This document shows, one piece after another, positions 18,444 through 24,634 of a DNA stretch of 64,000 bases. The stretch lies in the NCBI RefSeq assembly GCF_900090275.1, contig NZ_LT607755.1:5952001-6016000 (forward strand). Direction: 5' to 3'. Origin of the DNA: Micromonospora zamorensis. GTDB lineage: Bacteria > Actinomycetota > Actinomycetes > Mycobacteriales > Micromonosporaceae. The first letter of the stretch is position 1, and every line of letters starts with the position of its first letter. The position numbers were made by a program, and so were the translations under genes. The notes under the pieces were generated by a model. It made no database searches, was not told the DNA's origin, and was given only the letters and a program-made list of their open reading frames with translations.

Positions 18444-19276
18444 ATGTGCTCCAACCCACTGACCCCCGGCGCAGATTCCCCGATGCCGACACCCAGATAC
18501 TCAAGCTGCGCACGGACCGACCACTCGGCCGCCCACCAGAGCGAGCGGTCCACGTCCGCGTAGACCGCCGCCACCACGTCGGCGGGCGTGCGGGCGCCGG
18601 CCGCGACCGCCGCCCGGACCTGGTCGAGCCGGGCGCGACGGTGCGCGAGGTAGAAGTCGGCGGCGGCGGCGCAGTCGGCCAGCGCCGGGCCGTGCCCGGG
18701 CAACGCCGGGATCCCCCGGTACGCGGACAGCAGCTCCAGGCTGGTCAGGTAGTCACCGAGGTGCCCGTCCGGATGGGCGACCACGGTGGTGCCCCTGCCG
18801 AGAATGGTGTCGCCGGTGAACACCACCCGCTCGTCACCGTGCCCGACCAGGAAGCAGACCGAGTCGGCGGTGTGCCCTGGAGTGCCCAGCAGGCTGATCT
18901 CCAGGCCGAAACCGCCGAGGCGTTCGCCCGGTTCGGTCAGTGGCTCGCCGCCGATGGTGTGCGCCGGGTCGACAGCGAGGACGTGCACGCCGCCGAGCAG
19001 TTCGCTCAGCCGGGCGGAGCCCTCGGTGTGGTCGGGGTGGCCGTGGGTGATCAGGACCAGCCCGATCGGGCCGTGCTCGGCGATCCGGGTCAGGTGTCCC
19101 TCGTCCGCCGGCCCCGGGTCGACCACGACGGCCTGCTCGGCCGACGGGGCGCGCAGAACCCAGGTGTTGGTGCCGTCGAGGGTCATCGGCCCCGGGTTCG
19201 GTGCACGCAGCAGTGTCACCCAGGTCGGCAGCTCGTCGGCCAGCGCCGCAGCCGGTGCCGTCACGTGCCCGCTCAT
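18440..19276 (-). CDS. Metallo-beta-lactamase-fold hydrolase (LACTB2/glyoxalase II-like)
   Basis: From ATG 19276 the protein has 278 residues and no signal peptide. The metal-binding motif is THGHPDHTEG, with later ligands in GTPGHTADSV, VFTGDTILG and LPGHGPA. The C-terminal helical segment (YLAHRRARLDQV) is typical of LACTB2-like members, which include thioester and RNA hydrolases. Its stop overlaps the cyclase GTG. In Streptomyces a gene of this type lies near crp, as I recall; here about 18 kb separates them. Substrate unknown. Confidence 0.88.
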   Translation of the reverse strand: MSGHVTAPAAALADELPTWVTLLRAPNPGPMTLDGTNTWVLRAPSAEQAVVVDPGPADEGHLTRIAEHGPIGLVLITHGHPDHTEGSARLSELLGGVHVLAVDPAHTIGGEPLTEPGERLGGFGLEISLLGTPGHTADSVCFLVGHGDERVVFTGDTILGRGTTVVAHPDGHLGDYLTSLELLSAYRGIPALPGHGPALADCAAAADFYLAHRRARLDQVRAAVAAGARTPADVVAAVYADVDRSLWWAAEWSVRAQLEYLGVGIGESAPGVSGLEHM

Positions 19277-19283
19277 GGCTGCG

Positions 19284-19289
19284 ATGGTA
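19284..19289 (-). promoter_or_regulatory. -10 box (TACCAT) of a leaderless promoter for the hydrolase gene
   Basis: On the minus strand TACCAT ends 7 nt before the ATG at 19276. There is no Shine-Dalgarno sequence between them, so the transcript probably begins at the start codon. Confidence 0.5.
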
Positions 19290-19331
19290 CGGCCCCGCCC
19301 GCAACACCCCACGATCTTGCCCACCGAACCC

Positions 19332-19377
19332 GGAGGAAGGCCCCGTCGACGCCTGGTGGCGAGGAAGGGGCCCCTCC
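19332..19377 (-). terminator. Possible hairpin terminator after ridA
   Basis: Positions 332-344 can pair with 367-377 of this 19 kb block (19332-19344 with 19367-19377) as an 11-bp stem with a 2-nt bulge. It lies between the RidA stop and the hydrolase gene. There is no clear T run, so this is a weak call. Confidence 0.35.
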
Positions 19378-19409
19378 TGAGCGCGGATCGCGGGGGTGCT
19401 GGTGACGCG

Positions 19410-19871
19410 TCAGGCGACCTCGACGATGAGCTCGATCTCCACCGGGGCGTCGAGGGGCAGTTCAGCCACTCCAACCGCGCTGCGGGCGTGGCGGCCAGCC
19501 TCGCCGAAGACGGTCCCGAAGAGGTCGGAGGCACCGTTGATCACCGCCGGCTGACCGGTGAAGCCGGGCGCGGAGGCCACGAAACCCGTCACCTTGACGA
19601 CCTTGACGACGTTCTCCAGGCCGACGAGCGAGTCGACAGCGGCCAGCGCGTTGAGCGCGCACCGCTGGGCCAGATCCTTCGCCTGCTCGGCGGAGATCCC
19701 GGCGCCGACCTTGCCGGTCGCGAGCAGCTTGCCCTCGGCGATCGGCAGCTGGCCGGAGACGTACACGTGCTGCCCGGACTGTACGGCCGGCACGTAACTG
19801 GCCACCGGTGGCACGACCTCGGGCAGTTCGAACCCCAGCTCGGCGAGTTTCGCGTGCGGACCGTTGCTCAC
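19410..19871 (-). CDS. RidA/YjgF-family enamine/imine deaminase
   Basis: The 153-residue protein starts at GTG 19871, overlapping the preceding DUF4177 stop. It shows the YjgF fold: YVPAVQSGQHVYVSGQLPI, AKDLAQRCALNALAAVDSL, VKVTGFVASAPGF and the C-terminal VGVAELPLDAPVEIELI. RidA proteins hydrolyse reactive 2-aminoacrylate and other enamines and form trimers in the cytoplasm. The active-site arginine of true RidA, expected in the ARxAxGVxxLP-like stretch, appears as HARSAVGVAELPLD, so deaminase activity is plausible. Confidence 0.9.
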   Translation of the reverse strand: MSNGPHAKLAELGFELPEVVPPVASYVPAVQSGQHVYVSGQLPIAEGKLLATGKVGAGISAEQAKDLAQRCALNALAAVDSLVGLENVVKVVKVTGFVASAPGFTGQPAVINGASDLFGTVFGEAGRHARSAVGVAELPLDAPVEIELIVEVA

Positions 19872-20023
19872 GCCTTGGGCCGCTTCAGGTAGGCGACCAG
19901 CTGGTCCGGATTGGGCCCGGGGATCACGGCGACGAGCTCCCACCCGTCCTCGCCCCAGTTGTCGAGGATCTGCTTGGTCGCGTGGACCAGCAGCGGGACC
20001 GTGGAGTATTCCCACTTCTGCAT
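19868..20023 (-). CDS. DUF4177-family small protein
   Basis: This 51-residue protein begins MQKWEYSTVPLLVHATKQIL and contains GEDGWELVAVIPGPN and a lysine-rich end, the hallmarks of DUF4177. A GGGAG site lies 10 nt upstream of the ATG at 20023. Its stop overlaps the GTG of ridA, a coupling that I recall as conserved in actinobacteria. The function is unknown. It is too short to be seen easily as a separate reading frame but is well supported by the RBS and the family match. Confidence 0.85.
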   Translation of the reverse strand: MQKWEYSTVPLLVHATKQILDNWGEDGWELVAVIPGPNPDQLVAYLKRPKA

Positions 20024-20067
20024 CGCTGAAGGGCTCCCTCTCGGTGCGGAATTGTTCGAGGGACAGC

Positions 20068-20550
20068 CTACGGTCCGCTGGCGGGGCGAGGTGCGGGACG
20101 CTGCTCCGGAGCGGCCGGCAGCTCCCCGCAGAGCCCTTCGTGCTCGTATCCCTGGGGGCAGCGGGAGCGGTCGGGCAGCAGCAGGTCGCAGAACACCCGG
20201 TGCCGGTTGTTCTGGTCGTCGGCGTTGGACACGGTGGTCTCGCCGGCGTCCAGCTCGGGCAGGAAGCCCAGGGACACCGCGACCCGGCCGGCCAGTACGG
20301 TCGCCGCGGCCAGACTCGGCACCCGGATCGGCAGGTGGATGACGAAGCCCGGCTCGTCGTCTTCGCGGGCCCGCTCGGCGGGGCGGCCCGGCGCCCGAGC
20401 CGCCTCCGTCTGCTCCGGCATCCGGCGGTACGACCGTTCGTTGACCGGCTGGCTGCCGACGGGCCCGCCGGTCTCGACCACGGACCCGGGCCGGCGCGGC
20501 CGGTCGTTGGTCGGGAACTGGATGCGAGGGATGTTGTCCGCGTCGCGCAT
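20068..20550 (-). CDS. Conserved hypothetical protein (actinobacterial)
   Basis: The 160-residue protein starts at ATG 20550 with a GGAGG site 6 nt upstream. The first half is Arg/Pro-rich and probably disordered. The second half (VIHLPIRVPSLAAATVLAGR, GFLPELDAGETTVSNADDQN) looks folded. It ends in a short Cys-containing tail (FCDLLLPDRSRCPQGYEHEG). No membrane span or signal is seen. I do not recognise a function. It is separated from DUF4177 by 44 bp and shares its direction, so the two may be in one operon. Confidence 0.7.
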   Translation of the reverse strand: MRDADNIPRIQFPTNDRPRRPGSVVETGGPVGSQPVNERSYRRMPEQTEAARAPGRPAERAREDDEPGFVIHLPIRVPSLAAATVLAGRVAVSLGFLPELDAGETTVSNADDQNNRHRVFCDLLLPDRSRCPQGYEHEGLCGELPAAPEQRPAPRPASGP

Positions 20551-20907
20551 GCACTGCCTCCGGTCGTACCTCTCGGATCATGCTTCCGGTCCGAACCCAT
20601 TCGTCCGTTCCGGCCCCCGCACCGGGACGAAGGTAGGTCGGTGGCCGCAGTCCCGCCAATAGGACGCGCACAAGCGGTCACCAACAGTCACATATGCGAC
20701 AGATCGACAGTCGGAGGATGGACTGCCAAACCGAGCACGGCTCATCACCGACCGAACCGACGGCCCGCGCGGCATGGCAGGGGCCACGCCGATCCGCTCA
20801 TCGACCGCTACCCTTCCGGTCGGACGGTCGCGCTGCGCCCGGACGCCCGCTCGATCACGCTCGGCGCCAGGGGTGGCGGCGGGCGCCGCACCCCCGGGGG
20901 AAAGACC
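20551..20907. other. Divergent promoter region, no gene seen
   Basis: This 357-bp gap separates a leftward hypothetical gene from the rightward proline-rich membrane protein. Reading frames in it lack codon usage typical of the neighbours and have no recognisable product. It should carry promoters for both sides, but I could not assign the boxes. Confidence 0.5.
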
Positions 20908-21699
20908 ATGACCCAACCGCCCAGCGGCGACCAGGCCGGCCCACCCGCTCACCCGCCGGCCCACCCGGATCCCGCCGGTCAGCCCGGCTCTCCGAGCATT
21001 CCCGCCCAGCCAGCCCCCGCCGCACCGGCCGGGCGGCTCGCCCTCCCCGCGTCCCCGGCCCAGCCGGCGCTCCCCGCTGGGCCGGCCGCTCCCTCCCAAC
21101 CGGCCTTCCCCAGCCAGTCGAGTGGTGCTGAGGGTGCCCGGCAGCCGGAGGGGCCGGGTGGCTCCACGTCGACTGCGGCACCGACCCAGCCGGGCAGCCC
21201 GGAGATCCCGCCACCGCCGTCGGGGTACCCGCCCTACCAGGGCACGGCCGCGCCGAAGAAGAAGCGCGGCCTGCTGATCGCGGCGATCGCACTGGTCGTG
21301 ATCATGGTGCTCTGCGTGGGCGGCGGCGTGGTGGCGTTCCTGACCCTGCGCAATGCCGAGACCGGCGAGGGCGCGAAGGAGCCTGCGATCGCCGTCGACG
21401 AGTTCCTCACCGCGGTCTACAAGGATCGCGACGCCTCCAAGGCTGCCGATCGGGTCTGTGCCGCCTCCCGCGACGACGAGAAGATCGCCGCGAAGGTCGC
21501 CGAGGTGCAGAAGTACGCCTCAGCGCACCAGAATCCGCGTTTCCGGTGGACCACCCCGAAGGTGGACAACCAGACCGGGGACCGGGCCACCGTCTCCACC
21601 CGGATCACCATGACCACCTCCGACGAGAAGGTGGCCGACCAGGACCTGCGCTTCACTGTGGTGCAGAAGACGGGTTGGTGGGTCTGCGAGGTCGCGTGA
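20908..21699 (+). CDS. Proline-rich single-span membrane protein (DUF4878-like)
   Basis: The 263-residue protein starts at ATG 20908 behind a GGGGGAAAG site. About 110 N-terminal residues are Pro/Ala/Ser/Gly-rich and disordered. A KKKRG stop-transfer motif precedes one membrane span (about 115-140: LLIAAIALVVIMVLCVGGGV). The outer domain (about 150-263) has AIAVDEFLTAVYKDRDASKA and ends in TVVQKTGWWVCEVA, which resembles DUF4878/lumazine-binding-like folds. The N-terminus should be cytoplasmic. It lies just upstream of the two ArsA ATPases, though these have their own promoter box. Confidence 0.78.
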   Translation: MTQPPSGDQAGPPAHPPAHPDPAGQPGSPSIPAQPAPAAPAGRLALPASPAQPALPAGPAAPSQPAFPSQSSGAEGARQPEGPGGSTSTAAPTQPGSPEIPPPPSGYPPYQGTAAPKKKRGLLIAAIALVVIMVLCVGGGVVAFLTLRNAETGEGAKEPAIAVDEFLTAVYKDRDASKAADRVCAASRDDEKIAAKVAEVQKYASAHQNPRFRWTTPKVDNQTGDRATVSTRITMTTSDEKVADQDLRFTVVQKTGWWVCEVA

Positions 21700-21713
21700 C
21701 CCTCGGGCCTGGA

Positions 21714-21719
21714 TAGGCT
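21714..21719 (+). promoter_or_regulatory. -10 box (TAGGCT) of a leaderless promoter, first ArsA gene
   Basis: TAGGCT ends 6 nt before the GTG at 21726 and no ribosome-binding site intervenes. The box matches the TANNNT pattern found at several other genes here. Confidence 0.5.
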
Positions 21720-21725
21720 CGACGG

Positions 21726-22703
21726 GTGTGTGCAGCTGAGCGGCCGATCGAGCCGGCCGGTACCGGATGGTCCGCCCGCCTTCATGTGGTGACCGGCAAG
21801 GGGGGCACCGGCAAGACCAGCGTCGCCGCCGCCCTGGCCCTCGCGCTCGCCGCCGGCGGCCGGCGCACCCTGCTGGTCGAGGTCGAGGGGCGGCAGGGCA
21901 TCGCCCAGCTGTTCGGCATCGACCCGCTGCCCTACGAGGAGCGGCACCTCGCCGACGCGCCGGACGGCGGCGAGGTACGCGCTCTCGCGGTGGACGCCGA
22001 GGAGGCGCTGCTCGAGTACCTCGACATGTTCTACAAGCTGGGCGCGGCGGGCCGGGCGCTGCGCAAGCTCGGTGCCATCGACTTCGCCACCACCATCGCG
22101 CCGGGGCTGCGGGACGTGCTGCTCACCGGCAAGGTGAAGGAGGCCACCACCCGCACCTCCGGGCAGCGGCGGGTGTACGACGCGGTGGTGCTGGACGCCC
22201 CGCCGACCGGGAGGATCGGTCGCTTCCTCAACGTCACGGCCGAGACCGCCCGGCTGGCCAAGGTGGGCCCGATCAAGACCCAGAGCGAGGGGGTCGCCGC
22301 GCTGCTGCGCTCCCCGATCACCGCTGTGCACGTGGTCACGTTGCTGGAGGAGATGCCGGTGCAGGAGACGGTGGACGCGATCGCCGACGTGACCTCGCTC
22401 GGCTTCGGCATCGGGAAGGTGATCGTCAACGGCGCCCGGCCCCCGCTGCCCGCCGGCCGGGCGATCACCGCTGCGGAGCTGCGGCGTGGGCTGGTCGCCG
22501 CCGGCCTGCCGGCCGATCGGGACACCGTGGCCGGTTTGCACGACGAGGCCCGGGACCAGGTCATCCGTCGCGAACTGGAAGATTCGCTCCGCGCCGAGCT
22601 GGTGGAGTTGGGGCTGCCGATGGTCGAGCTGCCGTTGCTGCCCGACGGGGTGGACCGTGCGGGCCTCACGACACTGGCCCGGGCCCTCGTCAGCGCCGAT
22701 TGA
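21726..22703 (+). CDS. ArsA-family ATPase (Get3/ArsA-like), first of a pair
   Basis: The 325-residue protein starts at GTG 21726. It has the deviant Walker A of the SIMIBI class, VVTGKGGTGKTSVAAALALA, and a switch motif DAVVLDAPPTGRIGRFL. C-terminal ArsA-like helices follow (LEDSLRAELVELGLPMVEL). No arsenite-binding cysteines are evident, so arsenite transport is unlikely. Members of this family form dimers and act in protein targeting or partitioning. A similar gene lies 57 bp downstream, and the two probably act together as a heterodimer. Pairing next to wblA is, as I recall, conserved in Streptomyces. Confidence 0.88.
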   Translation: MCAAERPIEPAGTGWSARLHVVTGKGGTGKTSVAAALALALAAGGRRTLLVEVEGRQGIAQLFGIDPLPYEERHLADAPDGGEVRALAVDAEEALLEYLDMFYKLGAAGRALRKLGAIDFATTIAPGLRDVLLTGKVKEATTRTSGQRRVYDAVVLDAPPTGRIGRFLNVTAETARLAKVGPIKTQSEGVAALLRSPITAVHVVTLLEEMPVQETVDAIADVTSLGFGIGKVIVNGARPPLPAGRAITAAELRRGLVAAGLPADRDTVAGLHDEARDQVIRRELEDSLRAELVELGLPMVELPLLPDGVDRAGLTTLARALVSAD

Positions 22704-22748
22704 CTCACACCTGAGCTCAGCACCGGCGCATGGACCGACGCGGCCCGA

Positions 22749-22754
22749 TACGCT
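22749..22754 (+). promoter_or_regulatory. -10 box (TACGCT) of a leaderless promoter, second ArsA gene
   Basis: TACGCT ends exactly 6 nt before GTG 22761. This favours GTG 22761 over the in-frame TTG at 22758. Confidence 0.5.
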
Positions 22755-22760
22755 CGATTG

Positions 22761-23909
22761 GTGCCTTCCGAAGACGCGGCGCCGCAGCTGGACGTCGACC
22801 AGATCCTCGCCGACCCGGGCGTGCGGATCGTCGTGTGTTGCGGTGCCGGCGGAGTGGGAAAGACGACCACCGCTGCGGCGCTGGCCCTGCGGGCCGCCGA
22901 GCACCACGGCCGACGCACTGTGGTGCTCACCATCGACCCGGCCCGCCGGCTGGCCCAGTCGCTGGGTCTGACCGAGCTGGACAACACCCCGCGCCAGGTC
23001 AAGGGCATCGACGTCGAGAGCAGCGGCGGCGAGTTGCACGCCATGATGCTGGACATGAAGCGCACCTTCGACGACGTGGTGCTGCAGCACACCGATCCGG
23101 CGAAGGCCGCGGAGATCTTCGCGAACCCGTTCTACCAGGCGATGAGCTCGACCTTCGCCGGCACGCAGGAATACATGGCGATGGAGAAGCTGGGCCAGCT
23201 GCACGCCCGAGGCGAATGGGACCTCATCGTGGTGGACACGCCGCCGTCCCGCTCGGCACTGGATTTCCTGGACGCGCCGGCCCGACTTTCCCGCTTCCTC
23301 GACGGCCGGATGCTGCGACTGCTGCTGGCTCCGGCCCGCAGCGGCGGACGGAGCATGTTCAGCCTGGTCACGGCCTCGTTCGGGATGTTCTCGAAGGTGG
23401 TGCAGAAGGTGCTTGGCGCACAGCTGCTCACCGACCTGTCCGGCTTCGTGGCCGCACTGGACTCGATGTTCGGTGGTTTCCGGCAGCGCGCCGAGCAGAC
23501 GTACCGCATCCTCCAGGCCGGGGAGACGGCCTTCCTGCTGGTCGCGGCGCCCGAGCCGGACGCGGTCCGGGAGGCCGCCTACTTCGCGGGCCGTCTGCGG
23601 GACGAGCGGATGCCGCTCGCCGGCCTGGTGCTCAACCGCGTGCACCGACCGGCGGTGCCGGAGCTGGATGCCGAGCAGAGCCGGCTCGCCGCCGAGCGGC
23701 TGACCGAGCTGGGTGGGCACGAGGCCACCGCCGACGTGCTGCGGGCGCACGCGGCGCTGGCTCGTCAGGCGGTACGCGAGCAGCAGGTCGCCGCGCGGTT
23801 CACCGAGGCGTTCCCGGCGGTGCCAGCGGTGTCGGTGACGGCACAGCCCGCCGACGTGCACGACGTCGACGGGCTGCGAACGATCGGCGCGGCGATCAGC
23901 CGGCCGTGA
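22761..23909 (+). CDS. ArsA-family ATPase, second of a pair
   Basis: The 382-residue protein has Walker A CCGAGGVGKTTTAAALALR, then VVLTIDPARRLAQSLGL and the switch motif DLIVVDTPPSRSALDFLDAP. A Met-rich stretch (AMSSTFAGTQEYMAMEKLGQ) may contact hydrophobic segments, as in Get3-type ATPases. It is longer than its partner upstream and only distantly similar, so the two are not a recent duplication. It probably forms a hetero-oligomer with it. The convergent wblA gene begins to overlap almost immediately after its stop, leaving 6 bp. Confidence 0.9.
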   Translation: MPSEDAAPQLDVDQILADPGVRIVVCCGAGGVGKTTTAAALALRAAEHHGRRTVVLTIDPARRLAQSLGLTELDNTPRQVKGIDVESSGGELHAMMLDMKRTFDDVVLQHTDPAKAAEIFANPFYQAMSSTFAGTQEYMAMEKLGQLHARGEWDLIVVDTPPSRSALDFLDAPARLSRFLDGRMLRLLLAPARSGGRSMFSLVTASFGMFSKVVQKVLGAQLLTDLSGFVAALDSMFGGFRQRAEQTYRILQAGETAFLLVAAPEPDAVREAAYFAGRLRDERMPLAGLVLNRVHRPAVPELDAEQSRLAAERLTELGGHEATADVLRAHAALARQAVREQQVAARFTEAFPAVPAVSVTAQPADVHDVDGLRTIGAAISRP

Positions 23910-23915
23910 CCGGCG

Positions 23916-24236
23916 TCAGGTGGCCGCGCTGACGAGGATCTTGTCCTTGCCTGCCTTGTCCTTGCTGTTCTTCTTCATCGCTGCCTCGAACATCTTGCGC
24001 CAGCTCGTCACCTGCGGGTGACGACGCAACAGCGCCCGCCGTTCGCGTTCGGTCATGCCACCCCACACACCGAACTCGATCCGGTTGTCCAGCGCGTCGG
24101 CCAGGCACTCGTACCGAACTGGGCAGCTCCGGCAGATCCGCTTCGCCACGTTCTGTTCGGCGCCTTGTACGAACAACGCGTCCGGGTCCCCGTTCTGACA
24201 TGCCGCCAGCGACGGCCAGTCAGTGATCATGCCCAT
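23916..24236 (-). CDS. wblA: WhiB-family iron-sulfur regulator, WblA type
   Basis: The 106-residue protein starts at ATG 24236 with a strong AAGGGGGG site upstream. Four cysteines that hold the Fe-S cluster are Cys13, Cys35, Cys38 and Cys44 (ICRSCPVRYEC). The WhiB turn FGVWGGMTERERRALLRR follows, then a basic tail rich in Lys (MKKNSKDKAGKDK). The region after the turn (HPQVTSWRKMFEAA) marks it as WblA. In Streptomyces WblA is needed for aerial growth and sporulation and represses antibiotic production. It probably works with the sigma factor HrdB-like housekeeping form, as other WhiB proteins do. The adjacent ArsA and PBP genes support the assignment. Confidence 0.93.
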   Translation of the reverse strand: MGMITDWPSLAACQNGDPDALFVQGAEQNVAKRICRSCPVRYECLADALDNRIEFGVWGGMTERERRALLRRHPQVTSWRKMFEAAMKKNSKDKAGKDKILVSAAT

Positions 24237-24634
24237 GTGTACACGTCCCCCCTTGCAGTACCTACCGACCTCGTCGATGCACGTCAGCCGGCAATTCCCC
24301 CCGATCGCCCGGCCTGCCTTCCCCAAGGCGGCGCGGACGACATGTGGCGCTGTCGCCGCCCCCATCATGCTCTGTAGTCACCCGATTACGCAACGTTGTC
24401 GGCGAAATCCATCATTCCGGACACTCCCGGCTTCCCGGGCCTTCAACCGCCGGTTACCCCGCCGAGGTCAGCGATAACGCCGCGCCGCCTCCCTGAATCG
24501 GAGGAGACTCACGCCAGGTCACACGCAACCAAGCACGGGGGGTCGTGCGTTTAGCACAACGAGGGCAGCGCACGCAGGAAATGGGGAAAGAACGCCCCAG
24601 CGCACCTCGTTCCCTACTCGCGTACCCTGCTGAG
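24237..24634. other. Long divergent leader/promoter region between wblA and the PBP gene
   Basis: The 398-bp gap contains no convincing gene. A small hairpin (GCACG at 24533-24537 with CGTGC at 24544-24548) followed by TTTA lies about 90 nt before the PBP start. A long upstream region is expected for wblA, which is developmentally controlled. No operator could be assigned. Confidence 0.45.
24623..24628 (+). promoter_or_regulatory. -10 box (TACCCT) of a leaderless promoter for the PBP gene
   Basis: TACCCT ends 6 nt before GTG 24635. If transcription starts there, the GAGG preceding the alternative ATG at 24644 would not be transcribed, which favours the GTG start. Confidence 0.5.

Noticed and set aside
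14691..18563. Open frame of 1290 codons on the plus strand opposite the cyclase gene
   Set aside because: It is antisense to a gene with clear domains. Its Arg/Gly/Pro/His-rich composition is typical of a shadow frame in high-GC DNA.
21417..23861. Open frame of 814 codons on the minus strand over the ArsA genes
   Set aside because: Both ArsA genes have clear Walker motifs on the other strand, and the antisense protein matches no family and is low in hydrophobic residues.
21726..23909. Arsenic resistance operon
   Set aside because: The ArsA-like ATPases lack evident arsenite-binding cysteines and no arsB, arsC or arsR gene is adjacent.
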